Origin: Branchiostoma floridae
Taxonomy: Eukaryota; Chordata; Leptocardii; Amphioxiformes; Branchiostomatidae
Assembly (NCBI RefSeq): GCF_000003815.2
Contig: NC_049980.1
Coordinates: 33,294,673 to 33,358,672 of the forward strand
DNA length: 64,000 bases
Direction of reading: 5' to 3'
Part shown: positions 42,156 to 54,100 of the stretch, one piece after another
How the letters are laid out: every line of letters begins with the position of its first letter
Numbering within the stretch: the first letter of the stretch is position 1
Program-made: the position numbers and the translations under genes
Notes under the pieces: generated by a model
What the model was told of the DNA's origin: nothing
The model's database searches: none
Seen by the model: the letters and a program-made list of their open reading frames with translations, nothing else

Positions 42156-45100
42156 CTGGGCAAGCGAGAGGGGACGGTTAGGAGCGCTGGCACGGACGCA
42201 CGGCAGAGACAACTGCAGTGCCTTCTGTCAATACACTGTGATAATAAATCATCGCTCAGAAATAGACAAGTTTGTCCTAGCTTAAGGTGCTGAGTACATG
42301 ACTTTTGCAAGACTGACTTGCCTCAAATTGCACTATTTTTCATCCAGATAATATGGATTATATTTGACAGCTGCAGTTTAGAGTTTAGAGAGCTACAGTG
42401 TTTTCTGTCAAAAGTTTGTCTCCACTTCAGAGACACTGTCAGAGTGCTTGAAAAAAATATAATATAATATAATTTCATACAATTTCACAGAAATTCTTAA
42501 TTTGGTTGGAAAACATATTTTACCAGAATCATTCCAACCATGAGCCGGAAACCCTGAAAAAAACTCAAATAAAACCAATGCAGAAATAAACCGGTCCATT
42601 GTGCTAAGACAAATCTGTCCAATTTCTGAGGCTTATACATCAAGTACAGTACACTGAAGCTGACATACATGTAACTATGGTCTTCCCAAACAACATAAGT
42701 TTTTATGTCCTTCGCAGTAGAGGGATGTGAGAGATTTGCTGACACAAAATCCTCTACTGTTTTCATCTTAATACTCATTTTACAAAATTTGTATCTTATA
42801 CTGTCCTTTTATCTTTGCTCATGAGTAATGAACAGATATGTGCTTATCCGTGAATAGTTTCTGCAGGTTAGTAAATCACTTGAGAACAAAGTTTTTTACA
42901 CACAACAAGAACATTATTTCCTGCTGATGTTTCGGTGATGTTTGTCACCTTCCTCAGGGTAATACTGACCGGTTTCCCTACACACTGCAGCTAGGTGTCG
43001 CTGCTGCAGTACTACACACTGCAGCTAGGTTTCGCTGATGCAGTACTTCACGCGGCAGCTAGGTGTCGCTACTGCAGCGTGAAACATGCAGTCTCAAACA
43101 TGATGAGTTTAGGACAAAGTCCCAACCCATATAAACACCTAGCTGCAGTGTGAAGTAGAACCTGTCAGTATTGCCCTGAAGAAGGTGACAGGCAGTCACA
43201 GAAATATCGGCAGGTGATTATGTACTAGTTGTGTATAAAGAACTCTGTTTATATCCAGGTATGTTGCGGTCAGTCTGAACACTATGTACCAATACCAGAT
43301 AATTCCATCCAGCGATGAGGCTGCTGGTTGATTTACATTTGTACCTTGCAACCAGCAAAATTTGAGAGAATAAGATCAAGTGGAATTCGAAGTTCAAAGA
43401 AGGACACTAGTGTGTTGTTAGTCGAAGACCATAAATGTTACATGTACATTGTATTTTTTTTTGCCTACTAACGTATGGTGTTTCTCCCAGGGCTTGTGAA
43501 GTATAGAGATATATGTATAATTTAGACTATAAGGAAGAAGAAAAAAAGGGGTAGAAGTAAAGGATGACCAGTTGACTACACACTGGGGATGCTACAGCAA
43601 CTGAAACAAAGATGGTAATATAGATCGGTTACTGAACCCTACAAGTAGACTAAAGGAAGAAAACCGGAGTGAGATTCAGGAGTAAAATAAATGCAAACCA
43701 AAAAAGGTGGTATATCACTCAGGAAGATCTAAACATACACTGCACTTCCATGCATAGCCTCTACCAGTAGAAATTGGCCAAATAGATAAATAACAAATGC
43801 AGAGAAGTCAGCTGGCCAAAACCTACAGTTGGTGACTGTAGGGAGTTATGTGTGAATGTAGTTTGGGGCCAGCCAACTCATCTGGTGTGTTATCTGTCTC
43901 TTTAAGGCCAATTTTTACTATATTTCAGCAACATGTGGAGCCTGATGCAGGCTACTCCATGCATACACATCATCACATCCAGGGAAGGTATGTGTCACAT
44001 TCATTAACACTATAACAGGTTGATGAAGATACAAAATCCTAAAACATCGAAAAGAACTACTGGAGCAAGTCAGCAGAGACAACTAGAAAATATAGCCTCC
44101 TTAGCAGGATTATGAGCTGGGATTTTTGACACAAACTTTGGGTCATTCCAACCTGAGAAGGGTCAGAGGACTAACCAAAAGCTTGTTGGTAGGCACTTGT
44201 TTATTATGTATGAACATGACGTATAAAAATTTTTATATATATTTATAAATATAATGACATATATTCTGTCTACAGCTGAATTTTGCATTTTGAATGCAGG
44301 ACAGTCACAAGAATGCCCTCAGTTATTCAATTGTACGAAGATCGAATATGACCAGGAACTAAGGAGGCTACAGAAAACCCTGCCTCGACAACGCACTACA
44401 GACTACACATTCCCCACAGTAATGGACTACTCTACTGGCTGGTCTACTTCTACCATTTATGACACAGATGCACAGGACAGAGGGAGCTGTTCATGTGGGA
44501 CTGGCATGGGGACACTGGATGGCAAGTGCATGGAGGAGAAGCTGATTTCTGTCTCATAAAAGGTTGGAAATAGTCACCTTTTTTATGTGTATCAGCATGC
44601 TCCTTCACTTTTTTAGTACGTTTTAGTACGCTCTATCCACACAATAATGTTTAGTGGCATAGTTGATCAGGGATTGGGGTTAAATATGCTTTTTCGGAAC
44701 CCAAGCTGCCCTTGGTGTGCCAATTTTTTACCATCAATAATGATACTGTCATACATTTGTGATTGAATTTTTGCTTTGGACATGTTTTGGTCTCTTGTTT
44801 CTTGACCCCAAGAAAGTTATGAATTGCTCAAATTTGGTATCAACAGGTCAATGTTATGGTGACAACCATTTATGAGACAGACACACGTGGAGGAGAAACC
44901 AGTGTACAAGATGCAGAGAGTGCTGAAGCCATGTGCCTCCACACTTGAAGGTGTGGAAGTCATACACTTGGTAGGTTTTCATCCAGTTCACTTTTCCCAA
45001 CATACATGTATCACAATTTGAAGTCCTACACTCCAAGCAGATCTAAGGACCGCTCTCAATTTCTGGTTTATGATATGCCAAAAATTTTTTATAGTTTAAT

Positions 45101-48100
45101 TTTTATCTTTAATTTTCTTGTACAATACTTTTTAACTGATAAACTTTTCCTTCATCAAGGAGAAGGTAAACGTCAGTAAAAACGATAACACCTAGCCAAA
45201 AAAATGCACCTTAGAATGTTTTTTGGAGAGGGGAAAAGAATCCCTACGTAAAGAATGAGTTTTTCATTACCATAATCTGAAATGCAACATTAATTTCCTA
45301 GGCCACTATACATTTTCACGCCACCAATCTTCAGGTAAACTAATAAAGACACTGGCTGCAAATTGTACAATTTTTCAGACACATGACGGTGTGAGGTCCA
45401 TCATTGGCATACCCTGGGAAACCAAACTCAAAGAAGCGGCGCAAAAGAGAGTTACCGATAACTCTCAACTACACACCGCCCCACTACCAGCTGGCCCCAC
45501 TTAATGCCGGCCCAGGGCCTGACTATCGCTTGCTTCTCCGTGAGAGGCAAGCGATAGTTGAAGCCAGCTGGATTGTCAGGCAGGCAGGTGGGTGTTCCGG
45601 GGGTGCGTGTGGCAGGGATCGGTAAATCTTGCGCGCGGATCTCAGGAGTCTGCGTTTTCCCAGGGTATCATTGTCACAGCACAGAAGCGTGCAAACGGTG
45701 AGAGAAAACAACACAGACACATGACGGTGTGAGTGAGTTCCATCATCACCATGACGATGACACGGCACGGAAGCGTGCGGAAGGTCTACATACGTGGGCG
45801 CTGCCTGGGCGGAGTGGGCGGAGCCAGGTGCCCCTCGAAAGTGGAGAAGTCCTGGATGGGGAAGTCGGAGGGGGTGGCCACGGGGGAGTGGAAGGGGGAG
45901 TTACTCGGGGAGGCACGTGGGGAGTGCCGGGGGGAGGCGTGGGGGGAGGCGTACGGGGAATGGAAGGGGGAGTGGCTAGGGGAGCGGGGGGAGTGGCGGG
46001 ATCCTAGCAGGCATGAAAGAGAAGAGGCAAGTCCGCTATTAGTACGTGTGTGAGGACAGCAGTCGCAATGAGGTGGTGACTGGAGGAGTTTTTATCTGGT
46101 GGTACGTACAACAGTTCACAGACTGATGTGGTGTTGTTGTTGTGTCGTTGGTACATACAGTACATGTAGTAGTGGGTTACACACTTCTAGTGGCATGGAT
46201 CCTAAGAAACAGTACCCTGTCGATCCGTGAAGAATTTCATCAGGATGGCTAATCGCTAAAAAACAAAGTAGCCATTCACATGGAAAATTTCTGGTCGTAC
46301 GACAATGTCATTATGACATACCACACAGTTTTTGCTTGTGTGAATCCACCCACAAATTTTCCTTGTGTGACTTGGGCCAGCCAAAGTACACAACCTGTAC
46401 ATTAATCACCTGCTGGCATTTCAGTGCACGACTGTCGCAAAAATGGCCGCTACAGTCTGCAGTTGTACAATCAAAATGCAAATTGGACTGGGTCCAAAAA
46501 TTGGATTACATCCTCTGTAGTAGCTGCTGGCTGAATCTTTCCACTCCCTGGTTAGCAAGCAAAAAATAGAACCATCAGTTACTACAGAGGATGGTACTCA
46601 GTGTACCCAAGTCTTGCTGATACATGATTGTGCATTGTACAAGTATATACATATATATCCACAGTTCACAGGGTACTGTCTCCTGTTGCCATACATGTAT
46701 GTATTGTCTATTAATGCTGTGGAGAGGCGACACAATGCAGGGTTAGCATAGCTGCTACATGTACACATGTCTCTCCATAGTCCACCACAGGGCTAGACTG
46801 TGCTCGGGTCTTTTCCTCTGTTTCCCATACACCTGTCAATGCTAACACTGGAGGAGGGGGGTCCTGAATTCTAAACCAGAATGGCAGATTTGTTTGTGCC
46901 TTTAACCAGCCTGGTGTCTTGGCCAATAAGCTGATTCACTGTTTGGACTGCACATGCACGAGGTTAAAGGTGAACTTGTGAACAGTTCTTGTATGAACCA
47001 TGCTTGATACCATGCCTAGTTTTTTTTTCTTCAATTTTCAACTTTGACTAGTTACTAACAACATTGCACATTATTTGTTTTGAAAATTTTATACCTACCA
47101 TAATCTGCCTTTGACTCTATGAAAAGATTTAACCCAAAAACTGTCCCATATGAAATAGAGCTTAACTCAAGTATAGCAGTTACATTTTTGTACCATTTCT
47201 CGATTCTGTATCCTGGAAGTCAGTCTTGTTAGCTTTAGCCTTGGTTCAATGCTTCCAATGAGCAGAATCGAAAAACACCATTTTATACAGTCCAACACTA
47301 TTTGCACCCCCACCCCCAACAGGATGCACATTGACAGGTGTATAAAATCCAAAGTCACACAGCACGGACTAGCAAAGGTGGCCGAGTCTATGGCTTGGGG
47401 CAGCGTTCACGTCACCACAGAACGAGCTGGGGTGTGATCGCTACAGGGTTAGGGTTAGCCAGTGTGTGCGTGGGTCGGAGCTAATTCCCTATCACCACAG
47501 ACCAGGCTGTGGCGTGGGTTAGGGTTAGCCTGTGTCTGCGTGGGTCGGAGCTAATTCCCTATCACCACAGACCAGGCTGTGGCGTGGGTTAGGGTTAGCC
47601 TGTGTGTGCGTAGGTCGGAGCTAATTCCCTCCTGATCATGATACCTGCAATGGTGTCCACCAGGAGGTCCCCTGATTCTGTTTCATCTGTTTCCACGTAC
47701 CAAGTCGTACGTTCTGCAAGGAAGCACGATCCAATCGAAAACTGTTTTCTTTCGGTTTTCATCAATGGCTACTTGTATCGGTATATACCTTACAACCCAT
47801 TGAGGTTTGCAAGAGTTTTTGTTGCAAGATTTGTTAAAGGTCTACTACGCAATTATTTGTGCTCAAATTTGAAATATTCTAGAACTAAGAAATCTCAGAT
47901 TCACTACTACTTTTTGACACTTTTTGACACTTTTGTGTCATTATTTCACGTTTGAAACGTAGAGAATTAGCCTACAAACATTTCGTCCTACGCGCGCTGT
48001 AACTTGTTGACCCCCCTAGTTAGGCACTGGTGAGAATTCAAACAAGAATCAATCATCAACGGTTATTGGTCGGGAATCTCCGGTGAGTTCCGAGTGCGTG

Positions 48101-51100
48101 CGAAAGGTCACGGTGAACCACGTGACCAATCTCCGGGTAGGCTCGGGCAGACTCGGGACTACTCGGATTTCGTCAGTGAAGAAACACAATGGCTGAAACC
48201 CAGCGCGGGCGTGCAGATTCCCAGGTTTTCAAACGCGCTCGCACGGGGAAAATATGACTCCTGACATGCCTTGAATAGTGTTCCGTAACGTGGTAGGCTT
48301 GATTCAACTAACTATGTAAAGAAATGGCCGGAAAATGGATTTTTTGTTTTCAGTTTGAAGCGCAAATAATTGCGTAGTAGACCTTTAAGGAAAAAACAGG
48401 ATGGATTGTAAGAGAGGTCTGTCTGAAAAATATCTGCATTTTCCTTTACATAAATTTTACAATGAAATTGAGGAAAAAACTGAAACAAACACATAAAAAG
48501 CAAAAGAAACAAAATCTTTGTTTAAAAGTTCATCTGTGTTGTTAGAAATCATTCTAAAGCAATGTTGAACTGTAATTTTCAACACAAAAATTTGACATTT
48601 TCAACTGATAAACTCCAGTCTCTATCAAGGAATACATCTTTCAATCTAATTCTTGTGTTTGAAATTACAGTTTAACTTTATTTTCTGTGACTCCTACCAT
48701 CACAGATGAACTTTCAAGACATATTTTTGACAGTCAACCTCCAGTCTTTGTTGAACAGTTTGAGTCATACTTTTTGTTGGACAATATAACTTTGCTTCAA
48801 AAATTTGATCTGCTGAACAAGAAAAATAATGAGGAACCCCATGCAACCCTTCCTGGTCCATCTCTTGTAAATGTATAAAACATCATGCAACAAAAAGTCT
48901 TCACACACATAGCAGACAAGTTGTCCCTCCCAACCTTATAACAGCAACACATTGTGCAGGGAGGATTGGTGCAAAGACAGGATTTTGTACAATTTCATCT
49001 CTGAAAGATTTTTTAAAATACCGTAACCCTTTTCTAGATGCACACTCTAAAATTTCGTCATCACCCGCATATGATTGATATCCTTTCCACAAATTAATTG
49101 CTTGATCATTTTTGGTGCTTGATCATTTTTGGTGCTTGATCATTTTTGGTGCTTCCATAGAGGTTAGGTGAGAAAGAACATACAAGTGCTGTGCAACGTA
49201 CAGGTAGTTTCACAGAGAGAGGACTGATTCAAATTGTGGGACAGTTTACATATCCAAAATGATGCACCGGTGACAGAACCTCTGCATCGAGCCTCCCTAA
49301 ATCTATTTTGATGTACCTTAACCGGTATAAGCAGCAACCAACATAAGGTATCACAAACAATACACCCAATATACCACTTCAATACACCCAACATACACCA
49401 GCAACATGTCAATATCTATGTAAGGGTAGAGATTGTGATCTGGTATATCAGCATTTCTACAGATTATAAGAGATTGCAATCAGGATCTCTGCCATCGCAA
49501 TTGACGATTTTGCCAGTAGAGATGCCAATCAAAGTCTCTGTCGACAGACTCTGGTTGCAATTTCTAACGGTAGAATTGCCAATTCTTCCAGATCACAATG
49601 TCTACCCTGACATCTATCTAATAATAGTATACAAAAATTGATGGAACAACTCTATCGAGATAAATACATGTACAAGATAATTACACTTTTCATTGTAAGC
49701 TACATTCCAGTAGAAGACAGAGGAATGTAAAACAGATAGTGCACTCCATAACCAGCATGACATGATGACAAAGAGGCTAGTGTCCTCTTCGTCACCTGCA
49801 CTTTGTCCACAATGCAGTGCAAAAGTCTTGACTTACATACCCCAAAAGGTTTCACCACTATATATCTGTTTCTTACGCCACACCAATTCAATCTGTGTTC
49901 GTTGTTGGAATTATTTTGAGAGAAATGCTTCACTTGAAAAATAATGAAATATGATGACCAGGTTTATGCCTTAATGCAGTTATATTCAAGTTGTTCTCCC
50001 TGCCCACTGCTTTTATAATGTCCAGTTGCTATATTTTGTCTGTAAACCAACCAACCAAATGAACCAGTGTGGTCGTAGATAATATTACCCTTACATTAAC
50101 TATAAACTAGACATTTCTTTCATTGTTATCTTACCATATGTGAGTGTTCCCTTACCATTAGCCTTCATACATGTATGAGGTTTCAAAGAAAAGAATATAA
50201 AAAAGCCATGCAAGCATCAAGAAAAGTTAAGGCCCCCTTTCCACTAGAGGGCAATTGCGCTGCACTCTCACTGCGACCTAAACAGAATATGTGTAACCTT
50301 TGCTTTCACACGGGATATATCATTATGATACAAAACTTAAAAGTGTGACTGAAAAGACAACAAAACAAACAAAGCGTAAAAAGATTCATTTCTTTTCTAT
50401 ACAATTCGTTGAGCGATATGTCAAGTTTGAGGTCACAGAGAGAGCGCAGCAAGAGTGCTGTCCTAGTGAAAAGGGGGTTTTACTAATCTCCATGCAGATC
50501 CTACAATGGCATAAGATAGTACCAAACTGGCCAGGAGATAGTCAGCCAAGAGGTGTCCATTTGCCACTCCTAAGCCAGCTTCACTCCTCTGCCAGCTTTT
50601 GATACTATCTTCTTATGCTACCGTAGGATCTGCTTGGAGATTAGGTTTTACAAGCAGAGTGTTCTCTGTAGCTACCCACCCTTGGCAGAGATGGAGGCAT
50701 AAGCCGGGGGCGCGTCTGTAGAGTCTGTTCCGTTGTAGTGGTCCAGGAGGTCCTCCGTGACCTTCTTGGGGTGGTGGTGGGCGCGAGGTCTGCTCGAGGC
50801 GTCATCAACTCTGGGGGGGGGGGGGTGTGTTGTGGTGGGGGGGGGACAAAAACAAGTTATATTTAGAAAGAGTTATAGAGAGAGAACTTTATTGCACGAC
50901 ATTTGTACATGGTACAATGTATGGCAATGGCTATTACACAAAGTACAAAATAGAAAATAGGTGTATAGAATAAGACGTAACATCCTAATTAACAGAACAT
51001 AACAAGTGGGGATAGCACAAGTCTTTGATATAGTGTTACAGTCGAGTTGGGCTAATCATGAGTTTCAGTATTCTTTCTAATAGCACAGCAGTCTTTGATA

Positions 51101-54100
51101 TATTTCCCTATCTTTGCATTATGGGAGTTGTGACATCTAAAGATATATACAAATCTGTCTATAGCATTGAGTCTCTTGAAATCTGCTGTACTGGATTTGA
51201 GAAATGTGAATAGCTCATTATGTAGAATAGCGTAAAAGGTAGTCCCATAGCCTTTTAGAGGCCGAAGGGGCAGTCGGTCATTATCCACTGTGTCTAGGCA
51301 ACAGTATAGGAAGGCCGAGCCCATCCCTCCCCTTGTAATGCCACCTCCCCAATCAAAGTCAGGTGCCCATTTTTAAACCCGAGTGAGGAAAGTCGTGTTG
51401 GGCAGAAGACTGCCAGCATAATAGGATTCGAACCCAGGACCTCTGGGTTCTAAGACAAACAACCTGAAATTACGCCACACCAACCAATAACTTGAATAAG
51501 TCGGCTGCAATGCAAGAGTCTGTAACTCACCTGCTCTGTAGTTTACTGTGGACTGCTGTTTAACTCACCTGCTCTGTAGTTTACTGTGGACTGCTGGTTA
51601 ACTCACCTGCTCTGTAGCTTACTGCAGAGCTGCTCCATGAGCTCTGTGGACTGCTGGTGGTACTCCAGCATGGAGTTGGCCAGGGTCTGCAGCTGGGAGA
51701 TCTGCTCCACCTAGATGGGCAGGACGACACACAACAGGTCAGTCCTGCTACAGGTTCACAACAGATTTAGCCTATATATATGCTTTAGTCTGTATCTGAG
51801 GGCTCGAAATACTCTTTTCTGCATACTTGCACTGGTGCAGGCAACATTGAAAATTATCTGCACCAGACAAATTCTACCTGCACCACTGTGAATTTAGGAA
51901 GTATGGATCATAGTAATGTTGCTGAACTTGAAACACGCATTGTGTACTCCGAGCTCCGTCTGCTGCGTTGTTCTAGATCACGGGGATAATTCAAGCAAAG
52001 GCCGACGGGAGTAGAACAGTTTCGCAGTTGGCTCGAACGCGTTCGCAAAGCCCTGCTCGAACCGATGAACCGCCAAGAGGGCTTACTTCACTAACTACAT
52101 AAAAATGACTGGGTAGGAAATGCTACCTAATAGAATATTATACTATAATACTGATTTCAACAAAAACTCGATGGCTTACCGCCTATGGTATGAGAAACAA
52201 ACAGAAAATGTTTAGAAACTCACGTCGCTCTCCAGCAGGTTATACATGCCGTTCTCCGCCAGCTCTTTCGACTCCTCGAACTTCTCCATGGCGCTCCGCA
52301 GGTCATCGTCGCTGACCTTTGACCCTGCTTATCAGGAGCAGCGACATTGAGAGAACAGAAAAAAAACACACGGTGAGCTTCGAACATCTGAGCTAGGAGG
52401 CTTCATTTTTATAAAATTAGTTTAACTGTAATATCCAACACAAAAATTGGACTCACCCAAATTTTCAACTGAACAGCACCAGTCTTTGTCAAGGAATAGT
52501 GCTGTTCAGTCGAAAATGTGGGTCCAATTTTTATGTTGGATATTACAGTTAAGCTAGTTTTACAATGACTTCTACCAAGTTGACACAGATGAGCTTTCAA
52601 GTTAGGCTTCATTTTTGTTAAGACTGTAAAAAAGGTCTCAGTCTGCAGTTCCAAAACCTGGGACCAAAACCTACACCATTTCTTCCTACATCAAAAACTA
52701 TCTGACACAAAAAAAAATCATGACCATTGCATGTTCAGGACAAAAGATACATAAGCCAGAGCATGCTGCTATGTGTCAGAAACCTACCATTTTTTTTATT
52801 ATAACAAAAGCTATCTGCCACCAAAAAATCAAGACCATATGTGTCCAGGACAAAAGATACATAAACTACACGTTCTGAGTGTCTTTACAATGTGGATTTG
52901 TGGGGAAAGTGACAGTTGGTGGGGGCCAAAAGATTTTCCCAGCAGAAGGAGAAAGCGAGAAATATTCCTGTGATAAGAAAAAAGCAATTCCTGTTGTTTT
53001 TATTCTACAGTAGAAGCCACACTGGATTACCGCACCCTTTTCTTTATTGCAGGGAATTCCAAAATCCTAGTGCTGTCCAGCTGAATAAATTCACATAATT
53101 GCACCAACTGGATAATTGCACGAAATACATTTGGCAAATGGGGCGTGCAATTAAACGGCTTCTACTGTATTAGCTTTGAATTAGCTTATGGGTATTTTTG
53201 ATAGTAGCTTAGCTCCAGTTTCATAGCATTGATAGCTTTATGTAGAGCATGTTTGACTCAGTGCATATAGAGCACCCACCACCTCTGCCACCCACACCCA
53301 GAGGTTTGGTTTTTGGTAATTACCAGGTTGCATACCTCCTGTTGTTCCCATGATGCAATGTAAAAGAAAAAGGTCAACAGGTCAGAGGTCAGTCAAACAA
53401 TGTCACAACCCATCCCCCCAAATCCTGGAGTGGTATCAGCCATCTCTCAATCGATCCCTATATAACCTCTTTGATCATGATCAATCAGTTTGAGGGATTT
53501 ATCCACTCGAGGACAGTATGAAGGAGATCGATACTCACTGTTGACAGACAATTATAACATTGGTGTTATATGAAGAACAACTGAATGAAATAGAAAGTTA
53601 GATATCATGATTTCATATACATCTCATCACACAAGTTAATTCAAAAGAAAATATGCAGAATTCCAGGACATGTGGTACAAATAAATGTAATGTTACTTGC
53701 ATTTATCAAGATTCTATATGCTTTTTCCATACACAAAGTAAAATGCTTACCAACAAACTTTCAACAAGTCCTGTCACCCATGTCAAGTTTGAATGACCAA
53801 AAGCCTGGATCACATGACCTGAACAGATGTGTGACATCTGCAATGGGGTCAAAGGTGACTCGTAGTCTGTAGAGACCCTGTCTCAGTTTCAGGTCATTCC
53901 AACTAAGTCCTGGTGACTGAACGGAACTTGTTGTAGGCATTTTTTTTGTAGTGCAGAATCAGCCTTATAAAATCTTTATAGTGTGAAAAACCTCCCAAGA
54001 ACTTTACTTCAAAGACTTGCAGTCTTGTCAAGTTCTGGAATCAAAAAATGGCAACTTAACATTTCGGTTCCTGGAATTTGCATATTTTCATCACTTAGTG

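Noticed and set aside
45487-45571. MicroRNA precursor
   Set aside because: The arms are unequal and split into two short helices; no known mature sequence is recognised.
45729-46007. Gly-rich open frame on the plus strand
   Set aside because: It is the complement of the Ser-Pro exon on the minus strand, which has matched splice sites and phases. The plus-strand frame has no such support.
53320-53355. Micro-exon of endophilin (GAG followed by GTATGC on the minus strand)
   Set aside because: Flanking exons already join in phase without it and the acceptor is weak.
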